Origin: Wuchereria bancrofti
Lineage: Eukaryota; Nematoda; Chromadorea; Rhabditida; Onchocercidae
Direction: 5' to 3'
DNA length: 64,000 nt
Assembly: GCA_005281725.1 (NCBI GenBank)
Contig: SSBO01000016.1
Location: 37,768-101,767 of the forward strand
In this document: in pieces, positions 1 through 11,627 of the stretch
Position numbering within the stretch: position 1 is the first letter of the stretch
Layout of the letters: each line of letters starts with the position of its first letter
Notes under the pieces: generated by a model
What the model was told of the DNA's origin: nothing
Databases searched by the model: none
Seen by the model: only the letters and a program-made list of their open reading frames with translations
Position numbers and translations under genes: made by a program

Positions 1-2307
1 TTGTGTAGAAAATATACAAATAATATTAAGCAAAAAAGGCGAATTATGCTATCTATTATTCATTCATTTCGGAATTCATATAATTAATTTTTCTCCTTTA
101 ATTACATTTTCATTCTCTCAGTAAGTTAATATTTTAGAAAAAAAATACAAATTTGTCATTCATCTTCATTTGTATCTAATATTATACAGATAATTCCTAA
201 TTTTTTCTCAGTTAAGATTTTTTTTTAATTAAGAAAAAAAAGGAGAAAGAAAATGAAAAAAAGATTAAGAATTATTTGAAACAATGAATATAAAGCTTTA
301 CATATTTCTTGGTTAACATTCTAGGCTATAATTTATATGATACATTAAGGCTGAAGTCTTAATAAATCATAGAATGAGAATGACGTTTTCATATTTATCA
401 AAAATCCAAAAGTTTCAGAAAATTTTGTTGCATATTAGACGTATTTGTTATCAAAATGTTCTCTCTAAAAAAATATAAATATTATTAGTTACCATTATCA
501 TATAAAATAAACATTTGTCATTGATAAATATCTATTATTACTTATCTTTTAGCCATAATAGATGAAGTCTGAGTGATTGGTGATTAGAATGTTTCCTAAT
601 TTAAATATGTATTTTAATGACAAATTGATTGCTGAATGAAAATCATCGGCTATTTTCGGGAATTTATGAAATTTGATTTAAAAAGTGCTGCCAACAGCAG
701 AAACAAAAACAAAAAAAAAACAAAAAAAAAAAGAAAACAGGGAAGATAATAAAGGAAAACATCATAAGTTTATTTTTCACATAAGGAACTAAACTACGGC
801 AGCATCAAAATTTATATTTTTACTAAGATTTAAAAAATATATTTTATCTTTCGGCAACATAACCGCCTTATTTATTTATTTTCTTACTTTCTTGTTTTTT
901 CTTTTTAAACTATCAACGAAAAAAAACGGATAACGAAAGTTATAATAAAGCTAAAGTAGCTGTGCTAATAGTAATAGCAATAGAGAATGAAATAATATTA
1001 TTAACAACAATGATACATGCATTCAATAAACGATTTAAAAAAAAAATTATCGGTAGTGATAGGATGCTAAAATTATCGCAGCCAATTTTAAGTAAAAATA
1101 TCTAAAAACTTTATTGAATTTGTTATTCCTAGTTATCTTTTATAATTAAAAAGAAATGAAATTACAATATTGTATGGAAATAACGCAAATTTAACTTGAT
1201 AAATTATTTATTTTTATCATAAATGATAGTTTATTGATAAATGAATTTTGCTAACATATCAGCGATACATTAATAAAATTATTTATTTTTTTTATTTTTC
1301 TCCATTTTATTATTTTTTCCATTTTAATTATGCTTTTCATATAAATATTTTAATCGTTAAGATTAGAATAGGATTTTTTTTTTCTTCGTAATTCATTGCA
1401 ATAGATATTCATCCATTAATTTGTTTTCAAATAGCTAATTATATTAAAAAGTTAAAAAAAGAGATGTTAGTCACTTAATCAATCGATTGATCAGTTTAGA
1501 CGTAAATTAAATCTACCATTTATCATCCAAAAATATAAATTAGTAATTAAAGAATTATTTTTCAGCTTTTTTTCAATTCCGCTTTTTGTTTCCGGACGTT
1601 TAGAAAGGAATAAAGGTAGAACAAATTTATTCACCCCAAATATTTCTCAGTTTTCTGGCTAATACATCAGCTTACGAGGTGTACTGTAACATGTTGTAAT
1701 CACTGGTGAAATTTTTGCAGAAAAAGAAATTATCAAAATTAACCAAAGAAAAAAATAATGATTTAAGCATCCAAATGTATTTTCTATAGCATTCAAAATA
1801 AAAGATGAAAATATGTAGTAGTTTCAAGTCGTTTTATTGTAAGGAAATAAAAATTTGAGGAATATTAGTATAGCTAATTAATTAATGAAGCATCTTGAAA
1901 AAAACACTATCAATTATATTACAAACAAATTTTTGTCTTAATATAAAATTCATATATATTATAATACATATATTGTTGATTCCGCAACAAAATTTATAAT
2001 AATAATAGTAATAATAATAACACTAATAATAATTTAGCATGTAATTATTAAATGCACAAACCTGACAATTAATTTATATATGGAAAAAGTTAGTAAAATT
2101 TAAAAATAAACTTTGTTTTTGATTCAATAGCAAAATTAATAATAACAATAATATTTTAGCATGTAATTATTAATTGTACAAATTTGCATATTTAATTTAT
2201 ACATGAAAAAAAATTTTTTTTTTTGTTGCATTAATTTAATCGTTACAATTATTATTTCTATTTATTGATTCATAAAAACATATTTGAAGAGTAGTGGTTG
2301 TTGCCAA
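1..2307. other. AT-rich spacer with an imperfect tandem duplication
   Basis: No open frame with coding character was seen on either strand. The stretch consists of homopolymer-rich AT sequence. Around 1975-2095 and 2115-2215 the same arrangement occurs twice: a run of AAT triplets, the shared 18-mer TTTAGCATGTAATTATTA, then a similar tail ending in TTAATTTATA. The copies have diverged by many substitutions and small indels, so this is an old local duplication rather than an assembly effect. Confidence 0.6.
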
Positions 2308-3182
2308 ATGTCAAAAATTGAAGGAAATAGTAATGGAAATGTCACTGGTCAGGATGGAATGGAAAATACGTTTACAAGTAAGTAGGTGTATACTTTTTTT
2401 ACTTAAATTCCATCGATTTTTACACACTAAAATTCCCACTGGAGAATTTTAGGTGCCTTCTTTACATTTTTTTCTAATTATTTTATTATTAAATAATAAA
2501 TCATTTCATTTTTCTTTTGCAGAGTGTTATTTCTTTTTTTTAAAGAGTGAATATAAGATGACAAGAAGAAATTTTTAAACCAAATATTTATGATTAAAAT
2601 CCCTTTAAATTTTAACTTAGTTTTTTTTGTTGATATTACTGGAAAACATTAGTTTCATAATTTTAATAATATTGTGATAAGAACGAAATTATTAGAGGCA
2701 CAATAATAATAATATTTAATTAATAATAATAATATTTAATTAGAAATCGGAATTTCATTTTCATAATATAAGAAATGCAATAATGGATGAATAATGTTAT
2801 AATAAAATTGAAGAAATTATTTTGAAATAATATTGATTATAATGTAATTAGTTGAAATCAATAAAAGATTGATTAAGCATTTAAAAATTATTTGAATGAA
2901 AAAAAAAAGGAATGAACTAATTGATGGTATAATACTTCAGGTGTTGGATCAATTGATGAGGATAATAATTGTTTAGAAAAATGTGACAAAATGCCAAAAA
3001 TGAATGACGCAACATCTCAAATGCTATCAAATCGAAAAAAATTAGCAGAAAAAAAATTTCAAATATTTAACGGAAATAAAAAAGCATCATTTATACGTGT
3101 TATACATTTTGAAGAATCTGTTCGTGTTTACATACCAAAGAGAGCGTTTAATTATATTATTTTGATTTCGAGTAATACTTAA
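2308..3182 (+). CDS. Hypothetical two-exon N-terminal coding segment
   Basis: Exon 1 is 2308-2377, starting with the first ATG (MSKIEGNSNG...), and ends in phase 1 before GTAAGT. Exon 2 begins at 2941 after TACTTCAG and joins in frame (AGT codon, ...TFTSVGSIDEDN...). It stays open to a TAA at 3180-3182; alternatively it leaves at GTAATA near 3172 (phase 1). The predicted product is Ser/Asn/Asp-rich at first, then basic (SNRKKLAEKKF), then FIRVIHFEESVRVYIPKR. No family is recognised. It may be the 5' part of the same gene as the RING-CH exon at 7403, since strand and order agree, but the linking exons are not visible and an assembly break lies between them. Confidence 0.4.
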
Positions 3183-4931
3183 ATTTTAGTTTATTTTTTA
3201 CGCATAGTATTAATTTTTGTTTGACACGTTTAGTGTTAATTTTCTCTTGTAGTACAATATTATTGTTTTTGTTGTTCCCTTCTTCGTTTTCTTAAGAAAA
3301 TTTAAAATAATAATCTTTTAAAATATCAGAAATATCACTCGAATTTTTTAGTTTCCTTTCTTCTTCCCTTCTTTCCCTCTATAATTTTCTCACGCGTTAA
3401 ATTAAGGAAATTAAAAAAAAAAAAAACTTCAGTGGTATTACTGATTAGAAATGTTTGAAATAATGATCTGAAATGAGGAACACGTTTACATATAAATATA
3501 TGATTTTTAAAATTCTAACATAGTAATGCAAATACTTAATTTCATAACTGCTCCGGAAAAAATATAGCTTCGTTCTTTTTCTTGGCGACCTAAAAATAGG
3601 TTAAATTATAACTTACAAAAATTTTATATATATTCGTAAGTATAACATTTCTTATCCAACTAATAACATAAATTCGTTATTATTATATTTTCAATACTAT
3701 CACATAGGACACGTGGAAAAAACTCCGAAAAATTGATTATTAATCCATTTTAAAGTTTTCGAAACATATTTTTTTTTTTTGTTAATGGTAGATTAAAACA
3801 AAAATTTTATATATATTCTAAGTATAATATTTTTTATCCATCTAATATAAATTAAATTGTTGAGTAAATTTAATGAAAATTAAATTAATTAAACTAAGGA
3901 TGTGATATTATGATACATTGATATACATTGACGTGTAAATTCACGCTTATATACGTGTAGAGATAGCAAAAATTAAAAAAAAAACGGAAGAGAAAAAGCG
4001 GAAATGTAATTGAATTGTGTCCATGTTTTGGCATCTGTTTCAATTAATTTTATGCGTGTCATCAAGAAAATGAAATACTTACAATTACAATGATTTCGTT
4101 TCGCATTTCCTTTTGAAATGAATGCAACGAGAAAAGTGGAAATGAGTTGAATCAGAGGGAAGAAAAAAAAGTGAGGAGGATAAGTTATAAATGAATAATT
4201 GTAAATGAGAAAAGTAGTTAGATTAGTAGATAGACAAAACAGTTTTGTTGTTATTCATTTTAAATGAAATTGTTAACAATTTAGCTAGCAAAAAAAAAGT
4301 AAAAAAAAATAGAAAGGAATATTTGCAAAATATTTTAATGATCAAATTTTTGATACAAATAGAAAATTCCATGAATATTTAAATATATATGCATATATAC
4401 ATATTTCAGCAAATAAAAGTAAATTTTGAAAAGTTACAATGTCAGTTGCAAGTTCTAATTAAATAACGAAATGTAAGAATAAGAATTAAAACAGAATTTG
4501 ATTTTTCTTTTAATGACCAATATAAATTTTGTTCTGTTTAAATGTTTTCATAATTTCAAACTTCATATTTTGCTTAAGTGACAAATTTTACATTTCTTTA
4601 AATGATGATAGAATTTTAATTTTTTGATTACAAACATAACATTTGATAAGATTATGATATGAAAATATATATGCTTCATTCTGTCTCTGAAAATATTGGG
4701 AAAATGTTTCCAACTTTTCTCAACTGAGTGTTTAGTTGGAAAAAAAAGCTGAAGCAATAAAAATAATTCATGTTGAAAACTGACCAAAGTAACAAATAGA
4801 AAAACAAAAGGTTAAAAAAAAGAAAAACAGTATTAAAAATACAAATTGAAATGAGAAAAAAAATTATTTTTTGATGTACTTTGGAATATTTGTACGATTA
4901 TGTTAGAATTTACCTTTAAAAACTGAAGCAA
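3183..4931. other. AT-rich intron or spacer with a decayed duplication
   Basis: No supported exon. A motif of about 60 bp (AAAATTTTATATATATTC, then AAGTATAA, then TTATCCA.CTAAT) occurs near 3620-3680 and again, diverged, near 3800-3850. This fits the general pattern of old local duplications in the spacers of this window. Confidence 0.5.
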
Positions 4932-5409
4932 TCAACAAATATGCTACAGAAGAAAAATTTCTACTTTCCGGAATTAATACCAAATTTTTTCAAAAAAAGA
5001 AAAAAAATTTTGCATTGAATGAAAATTCATTTTTGTTTTTTCTATTAAGCTAAAAATTTTCATATGAAATAATGCAAACAATTAAAGCTCACCGAAAACC
5101 GTATCTGATTCATCTAACACGGAAAAAGAGCATGCCGTATATGTCAGTCGGAAACGGGTAAACTTGTTTGACCATGTGCCGGAACGGCAAATTTTTCAAA
5201 TTTGATTACCTTCCTTTTCCTGTATCTGCTACGCATAATAAAATTAATTGACAACATACTCAATAATTAATTTTATGATATATTAATACTTATAATTTAA
5301 TTATGTGATATTTTATAATTTAATTATTTAATTATTATTATATTTATAATTTAATTATTCCATTCATTACATTCTTTTTTTACAATCACTGAAGCTAAAA
5401 ATTTACAAT
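4932..5409. repeat. Copy 1 of the sequence repeated around the N at 5410
   Basis: Bases 4956-5409 recur in the same orientation at 6202-6655 (offset 1246), and 4932-5409 recurs as an exact reverse complement at 5723-6200. The copy ends exactly at the N. Collapsing it, with the true locus reading 4932-5409 straight into 6656 onward, would remove 5410-6655 as redundant. The matches appear exact by eye, which points to an assembly artefact rather than ancient repeats. Confidence 0.85.
5088..5148 (+). other. Candidate exon inside the repeated block
   Basis: After AATTAAAG at 5087 a stretch of clearly higher GC content is open in two plus-strand frames for about 60 nt, up to a possible donor CGG/GTAAAC. 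One frame reads SPKTVSDSSNTEKEHAV then YVSRKR; the other reads HRKPYLIHLTRKK. The opposite strand is also open in one frame over the same block. Identical copies lie at 6334 onward and, inverted, around 5984-6044. I cannot decide the strand or frame. It could be a missing exon of the RING-CH gene or a conserved non-coding element. Confidence 0.22.
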
Positions 5410-5410
5410 N
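5410..5410. other. Single N (assembly join)
   Basis: A lone N separates copy 1 of the repeated sequence from the outer end of a long palindrome. A single N is a placeholder rather than a sized gap. Confidence 0.9.
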
Positions 5411-6967
5411 CTAAAAAATATACTAAATCAATTAATTTGTTCATTTGATATAAACTAGCTACAATTAAAAAAATGATTGAGTTTTCGTCTATCTTAACTT
5501 AGCTAATTAAATATATCGAATTGAATATTTAAGTAATAATTTATTAGATTAAATACATTAATTAAATATGTCAAATATATCTAATTAAACATAACTAATT
5601 ATATCAAATGTATCGGACTAAACGCAACGAATTAAGTATATTAAATATATCAAATTAATTAAAAATGAAATTGAAAGTTTGTTGAACATATAAATCTATT
5701 TATTACATCATAACTCATTTAAATTGTAAATTTTTAGCTTCAGTGATTGTAAAAAAAGAATGTAATGAATGGAATAATTAAATTATAAATATAATAATAA
5801 TTAAATAATTAAATTATAAAATATCACATAATTAAATTATAAGTATTAATATATCATAAAATTAATTATTGAGTATGTTGTCAATTAATTTTATTATGCG
5901 TAGCAGATACAGGAAAAGGAAGGTAATCAAATTTGAAAAATTTGCCGTTCCGGCACATGGTCAAACAAGTTTACCCGTTTCCGACTGACATATACGGCAT
6001 GCTCTTTTTCCGTGTTAGATGAATCAGATACGGTTTTCGGTGAGCTTTAATTGTTTGCATTATTTCATATGAAAATTTTTAGCTTAATAGAAAAAACAAA
6101 AATGAATTTTCATTCAATGCAAAATTTTTTTTCTTTTTTTGAAAAAATTTGGTATTAATTCCGGAAAGTAGAAATTTTTCTTCTGTAGCATATTTGTTGA
6201 TAATTTCTACTTTCCGGAATTAATACCAAATTTTTTCAAAAAAAGAAAAAAAATTTTGCATTGAATGAAAATTCATTTTTGTTTTTTCTATTAAGCTAAA
6301 AATTTTCATATGAAATAATGCAAACAATTAAAGCTCACCGAAAACCGTATCTGATTCATCTAACACGGAAAAAGAGCATGCCGTATATGTCAGTCGGAAA
6401 CGGGTAAACTTGTTTGACCATGTGCCGGAACGGCAAATTTTTCAAATTTGATTACCTTCCTTTTCCTGTATCTGCTACGCATAATAAAATTAATTGACAA
6501 CATACTCAATAATTAATTTTATGATATATTAATACTTATAATTTAATTATGTGATATTTTATAATTTAATTATTTAATTATTATTATATTTATAATTTAA
6601 TTATTCCATTCATTACATTCTTTTTTTACAATCACTGAAGCTAAAAATTTACAATTTAAATGAGTTATGATGTAATAAATAGATTTATATGTTCAACAAA
6701 CTTTCAATTTCATTTTTAATTAATTTGATATATTTAATATACTTAATTCGTTGCGTTTAGTCCGATACATTTGATATAATTAGTTATGTTTAATTAGATA
6801 TATTTGACATATTTAATTAATGTATTTAATCTAATAAATTATTACTTAAATATTCAATTCGATATATTTAATTAGCTAAGTTAAGATAGACGAAAACTCA
6901 ATCATTTTTTTAATTGTAGCTAGTTTATATCAAATGAACAAATTAATTGATTTAGTATATTTTTTAG
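5411..6967. repeat. Long perfect inverted repeat (fold-back), 766-bp arms and 25-nt loop
   Basis: Position 5411 pairs with 6967 and the pairing continues to 6176/6202. The arms are 5411-6176 and 6202-6967, with 6177-6201 as loop. The left arm starts directly after the N. The loop plus the inner left arm is the reverse complement of 4932 onward, so the left arm is simply the same locus read backwards. A fold-back (chimeric) contig end is the likely cause; a genuine hairpin or palindrome is the alternative. Confidence 0.85.
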
Positions 6968-7402
6968 ATCTTAATTAGTGTCTCTCTTTTTTTTTCATGC
7001 ATTTTATAATTTATGACCTTAAAAAAATATAAACGTGTAAAACGTATAAAACTTAGAAGGTAAAACGTATAAAATATAAAAAAACTTGAAACGATTATTA
7101 ATTTCATCATATAAATCATTAAACATCCCATTCTATTTAATTTAATTAATGATAATTTTGCTTATGAGTTTTGCTTAAAAATAATAATTGTTGCATTAAA
7201 AAAAATTTTCTTCAATCTGTCTAATCAAATAATTAATAAATTATTATTTAATTGATTCAAACATATTTTTTTAATAATAATTTATATTATTATTTATTAT
7301 AACTCATTTTTATTTTCAATTGTAACAAAAATTTTTTATTTAAAAGAAAACAAAAAACAAACAGAAAGAAAGTAAGCGAAAAAAAGAAGTGCTGATTGTT
7401 AG

Positions 7403-7543
7403 ATGGGCGATATTCACAAGCATTGCTTAAATGAATGGTTACTTCGATTAAACAATAATGATCGATGTGAAATTTGCAAAGAAAAATATTTGAAATCAGT
7501 AAATATCTTACAACCAATGTGGAAATGGCAAAATTTGAAATGA
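7403..7543 (+). CDS. RING-CH (MARCH-type) E3 ubiquitin ligase, exon with second half of the finger
   Basis: After ATTGTTAG the frame reads MGDIHKHCLNEWLL..., then NDRCEICKEKYLKS. This is the second half of a RING-CH (C4HC3) zinc finger: H-x2-C (HKHC), a 13-residue spacer containing the conserved Trp, then C-x2-C (CEIC). Family members are usually membrane-anchored E3 ligases that pass ubiquitin from an E2 to membrane proteins. The exon either ends at 7498 before GTAAATATC (phase 0) or runs to a TGA at 7541-7543. The first half (C-x2-C...C-x-C-x-G) should lie on the preceding exon and is not visible between 3.2 and 7.4 kb, where the assembly is broken. Transmembrane exons would be expected downstream; 9980-10151 is a candidate. 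Confidence 0.65.
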   Translation: MGDIHKHCLNEWLLRLNNNDRCEICKEKYLKSVNILQPMWKWQNLK

Positions 7544-9979
7544 CAAATTGAATGACGGTTAGATCTTTGATCATTTTAATTCTTTTTTTTCCTTTAAACT
7601 TTAGAAATTAAAATAACGATTAGATTTTCTATCATTTTAATCGTTTTTATCTTTAATCTTCAGATAGAAACAAATGACAAAATATTTTCCTAAATTTTTC
7701 CCGTGCTCAAATTTATCACAAATTTTACTTATAATTTAATTAGAGATATCCTCTGCTAAACTTCGAATTAAGAGAAAAAAAAAATTTTTTAAAAAATGGA
7801 AAAACAAACAAATATAAAAAACAATCGAATTGAAATATTTACATATAAACATATAATAATATTAAAAACATAATAAACATAATAATACTACCTTTTTGCA
7901 TTTGCTTTGTGACGTCAAAGATTTGATTAATTAACTTTTGAAATAAAAAATTTATTTAACTAACTTTTGAAATTAGAAATTTTTTTCAATTGTAATTCCC
8001 ATGAATACGATTTTTTTTTAACTTTTGACAGAATCTAAAGTTTTGCAAAAATCTTCTAATTGTTTTGCAAAGTGAATTAGAATTAGATATTAAATTATTC
8101 AATCAGAAATTATGAAAATTTTTTAACTGGTAACAATTGAAACAAATAAATTTTTAATGATTTATCAAAACTGCCATCGATAATAGCAGTTAATGACTAA
8201 TGACACCAGTTAATATTACTAATTAATGATACTGACTTTGTAATTAATTAATCAACTATTAAAATTACTTTGATATTTTGTCAGTAGAAAATGCAAAAAG
8301 CAAAAAGATGAAATATTCATACTTCAATATCTCTTTCAACTAATTCCGATATACAGGTGAGTTTGAGGAAATTCAATCAAATTTTCCAGTCTTACATATA
8401 AATTAGAATGTTCTTAAGCGTAAATTTAAGATGCTTGAGAAATTTGAAGCTCTCAGATCCTTTCTAATTGTTGCAAAAATTGGTTGGACTAAACTATTAG
8501 AATTGTTTAATGATAATTGGCTTAATTTTAGCTTAACACATTGCAAAAAAAAAAAAAATTTCTTTCTTTTTTTTGCAAAATTTTTTTCAGCTTTTCATTA
8601 TTTTTCTTTTAAAAATGAATTTAAAAAAAATGCTATTTTCATTTCTTATCAAGTTTGAAAAATTCAAAAACATAGCAACCTTTTAGATTTCATCTAGATG
8701 TGTGAGCTTTTTTATACATTTAAAATTATAATGCATTCATACTTTAAAAAAATGTTCAAAGCTGCAATTTACCATAATTGTTCAGTTGTTTGCAATAAAA
8801 TTTTATTAAATAAAATCAGTTCAAAAAAAGTTTTTTTTTCTTGTAACTTTAAATAGCAAAAAGAATGGAATGAAAGTTAAATGAAAAATATTTGTGCTAA
8901 CAAAGTTGTTAAATGTAAAATTTCTAGCCAAAATATATAAGTTTACAAGCTAAGAATTATGAATAAAATATCAGAAAAAGATTATCCATAGGCAAAAAAT
9001 CATTTTTTTTAATCATGTTTATTAGTACAATGAAATATTAGAGTATAAAATAATGAATAGAAATTGAAAAATGAGCGGAATAATTAATGAAATTGTTGAT
9101 GTATTAGAAATTAGGAAAAGCATAAAATTTAGAAAAAGTTTTTATTAGAAAAATTCATCAGAAAAAGCATAGAATTTCTAAATTTACTTTTTTTTTCTAA
9201 TGAATATTACACGAAAAAATCAGTTTTAATTTTACAGCACATAAATAATATTCTTAAGTGATTCATTTCAACAAAAAATTGATTAGTTTGGAAATTTTAT
9301 TGATGAATCAATAAATACAATTGATTTGGTAGGGTTGATAATAAGTAATTAAATATTTTAAAAAACTTGCTAATAAGTTTAGCATTAATAAGATAGCAAT
9401 TAGATATTATTAATATATCTAAAAGAATACAATATCTGATTTTAGAATATTGTTAAATCATCATCGGTAATTTGCTTATCAATGTGTTTATGATATATGA
9501 TAACACTTACTATTGAAAGAAAATTTTTTGATCGAATTTTCATAGCTGGTTTATCACCACGTTCATCTAATATAGCACGTATACGTAAGTGTATATTTAC
9601 AGTACTAGAATTATTTAATAATAAGTTAAAGTGATGCTTTTAGCATTTTATTCTAATCAAACGTTCTCCTTTTTTTTTTTTTAATTAACAAAATGATATA
9701 CTTATCATTTTAATTGCACAGAACATTTATAATTTATGTTAAATTTTTATAAAATTTTATTTCAATACTTCATTTTATCTTATTTCTCAACATGACAGAT
9801 TAACAATGAAATTATGGAATAAATTATTAGTATCATTTAGCTCCTAAATAAATAAATGAATATATCAATAATTGAAAAGTAGCAAAAACCCAATTATAGA
9901 ATAAAATTATAGTACCATTTTGCTCCTAAATAAATACATAAATATATCAATAATTAAGAAGTAGCAGAAATTTTTTTAG
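7544..9979. other. AT-rich intron or spacer; imperfect tandem duplication at 9819-9970
   Basis: No firmly supported exon. Near 9546-9584 there is an exon-like stretch (TTTTCATAG before it, reading GLSPRSSNIARI, then GTAAGTG). Its end phase does not fit the next candidate exon at 9980, so I leave it unassigned. At about 9819-9970 a unit of roughly 76 bp containing GCTCCTAAATAAATA and ATATATCAATAATT occurs twice in tandem with scattered differences. Confidence 0.4.
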
Positions 9980-10151
9980 AATCCATTTTATTAATAATTT
10001 TAACATTATTTTATTTGTAACACTTTTAATTATATCAACACCAATTGGTGGTTTGACAAATATTGCTATGCGTATTTGGCATTATGTTAATAAACAACGC
10101 GCTATACGCTTTATTGATTTTGATATTAATAAAAAAGCAATTAAATATTGA
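9980..10151 (+). CDS. Candidate terminal exon with a membrane segment
   Basis: After TTTTTTTAG the frame reads through a hydrophobic segment (NIILFVTLLIISTPIGG), then NIAMRIWHYVNKQRAIRF, and stops at TGA 10149-10151; 56 residues remain. Exon entry is phase 2. A hydrophobic span followed by a W/H/Y/R-rich cytosolic tail would suit the C-terminal membrane part of a MARCH-type ligase, and strand and order agree with the RING-CH exon at 7403. The link is inferred only; similarity to a specific family is not established. Confidence 0.35.
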
Positions 10152-11627
10152 AATTTGATGAATTTTCATGAAATCACTTATCATTTCATACATAAATATT
10201 CCTCATTCTAAACACTAATAAATTTTAAACCGACATTCAACGGTAATTAGACATTTCTGAACAACAAAATATTTACCAAAGAAATTTTTTTGTCACAAAA
10301 AGTTATAAAAAAAGCTTTTCAGAAACTTGAAAAAAACATCCGTTAACCACTTGATCAATGACTATGATATTTACTCCTTTTCATTGTAGATAAAAAAAAG
10401 AAACAAAATTATGCTGTGATACATAACTGATTAATTAAACAAATTAGTTTTATAAAATAGCAAAATAATTTGCGAAGATTTATTGAATAAAATAAATCAA
10501 ACATTTCAAATCTATCTTCAAAATTATAGAATTAATAAGTGAAAGTTAGAAAAAAATAAGGCATAGGAATGATAAGTAAAAATAATAATGAATATAATTC
10601 ACAATGATTTGAAAGTTTAGAGGAAATTATGAATAAAAGAAAATAAATCAACAAAGAACGACTGAGTTGTATTATTCTTAGGAAAGAAACCAGGAAAAAA
10701 AGTGTATGAACTAAGGAACCAAAAAATCTATGCCACTTATGATCTTTTACTGTGATAACACAAAAATTTTCCATAGAACATTTTTTTAATCAATTTTCAA
10801 TTTGAAGAAAAAGCAAAGGATAGCAAAATTTACATATCATTGACCCAGTAGAAAAGAATGTAATGTAAAAAGTTTGGCATAATTGCATAAGCTGTAATTC
10901 AAACTGTAATATGAATTGATATTGGCAGTAAAGTAAGAAAATGATACTTTTGAAAATGATACATTCATCGCACCGATGTTTTACTTTTTTTTAATCTAAT
11001 GAAAAAAATTAGTAATTATATTGAAATTTTCATATAATCTAGTATAATGTGTTAATTTGATTTGGATTACGTACGAAATTATTACAGTTTGAAAAAAAAA
11101 ATCATAAACTTTCAAAATTAGAATAGGGAATATTGAATTTTGTCAATTAAAAATTAAAAAAGCAAAAACAACATTTCACCAAAAACATTACGAAATGATT
11201 AATCTTTAATAGGATATTTTTGTGCCAAACTTATATATTCAATGAACTAAGTCAAAATTAAATCAGAACAATCAATCAAACCATATTTAAACAAATTTCT
11301 GATAAAAAAAGTGACACAATCAGAAATCCATTTATACTTAAATATACTATTTGATTTTTTACTAATGTATTGCATGCTAGCTGTAAAATACTTTTTGCTA
11401 ATTTCTAAAATTAAAAGGAAAAAACTCCATCTTTCTCATCCTGATAATGCTAAAAGATATGATAAACTTGTAAGCAAGAATAAATCACTCAGAAAAGAAT
11501 GATGAACTAATAAAACAAGTGATAATGCAACATTTACGTATGAATTAAGATAAGTTTCAAAACAAAAAGAAATATGCAAAAAGCAATTATTTCCGATATA
11601 AATAATCCTGAATAAATAATATTTTCC
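10152..11627. other. AT-rich spacer between the + strand exons and transaldolase
   Basis: Convergent intergenic region. Nothing recognisable. A 63-codon open frame at 11311-11502 has no splice, start-context or family support. Confidence 0.5.

Noticed and set aside
9546..9584. Exon-like 39-nt segment (GLSPRSSNIARI) before GTAAGTG
   Set aside because: Good splice-site sequences, but its end phase does not fit the next candidate exon at 9980, so it was not included in a gene.
11311..11502. 63-codon plus-strand frame upstream of the transaldolase 3' end
   Set aside because: Hydrophobic then basic composition typical of AT-rich random frames; no splice or initiation support.
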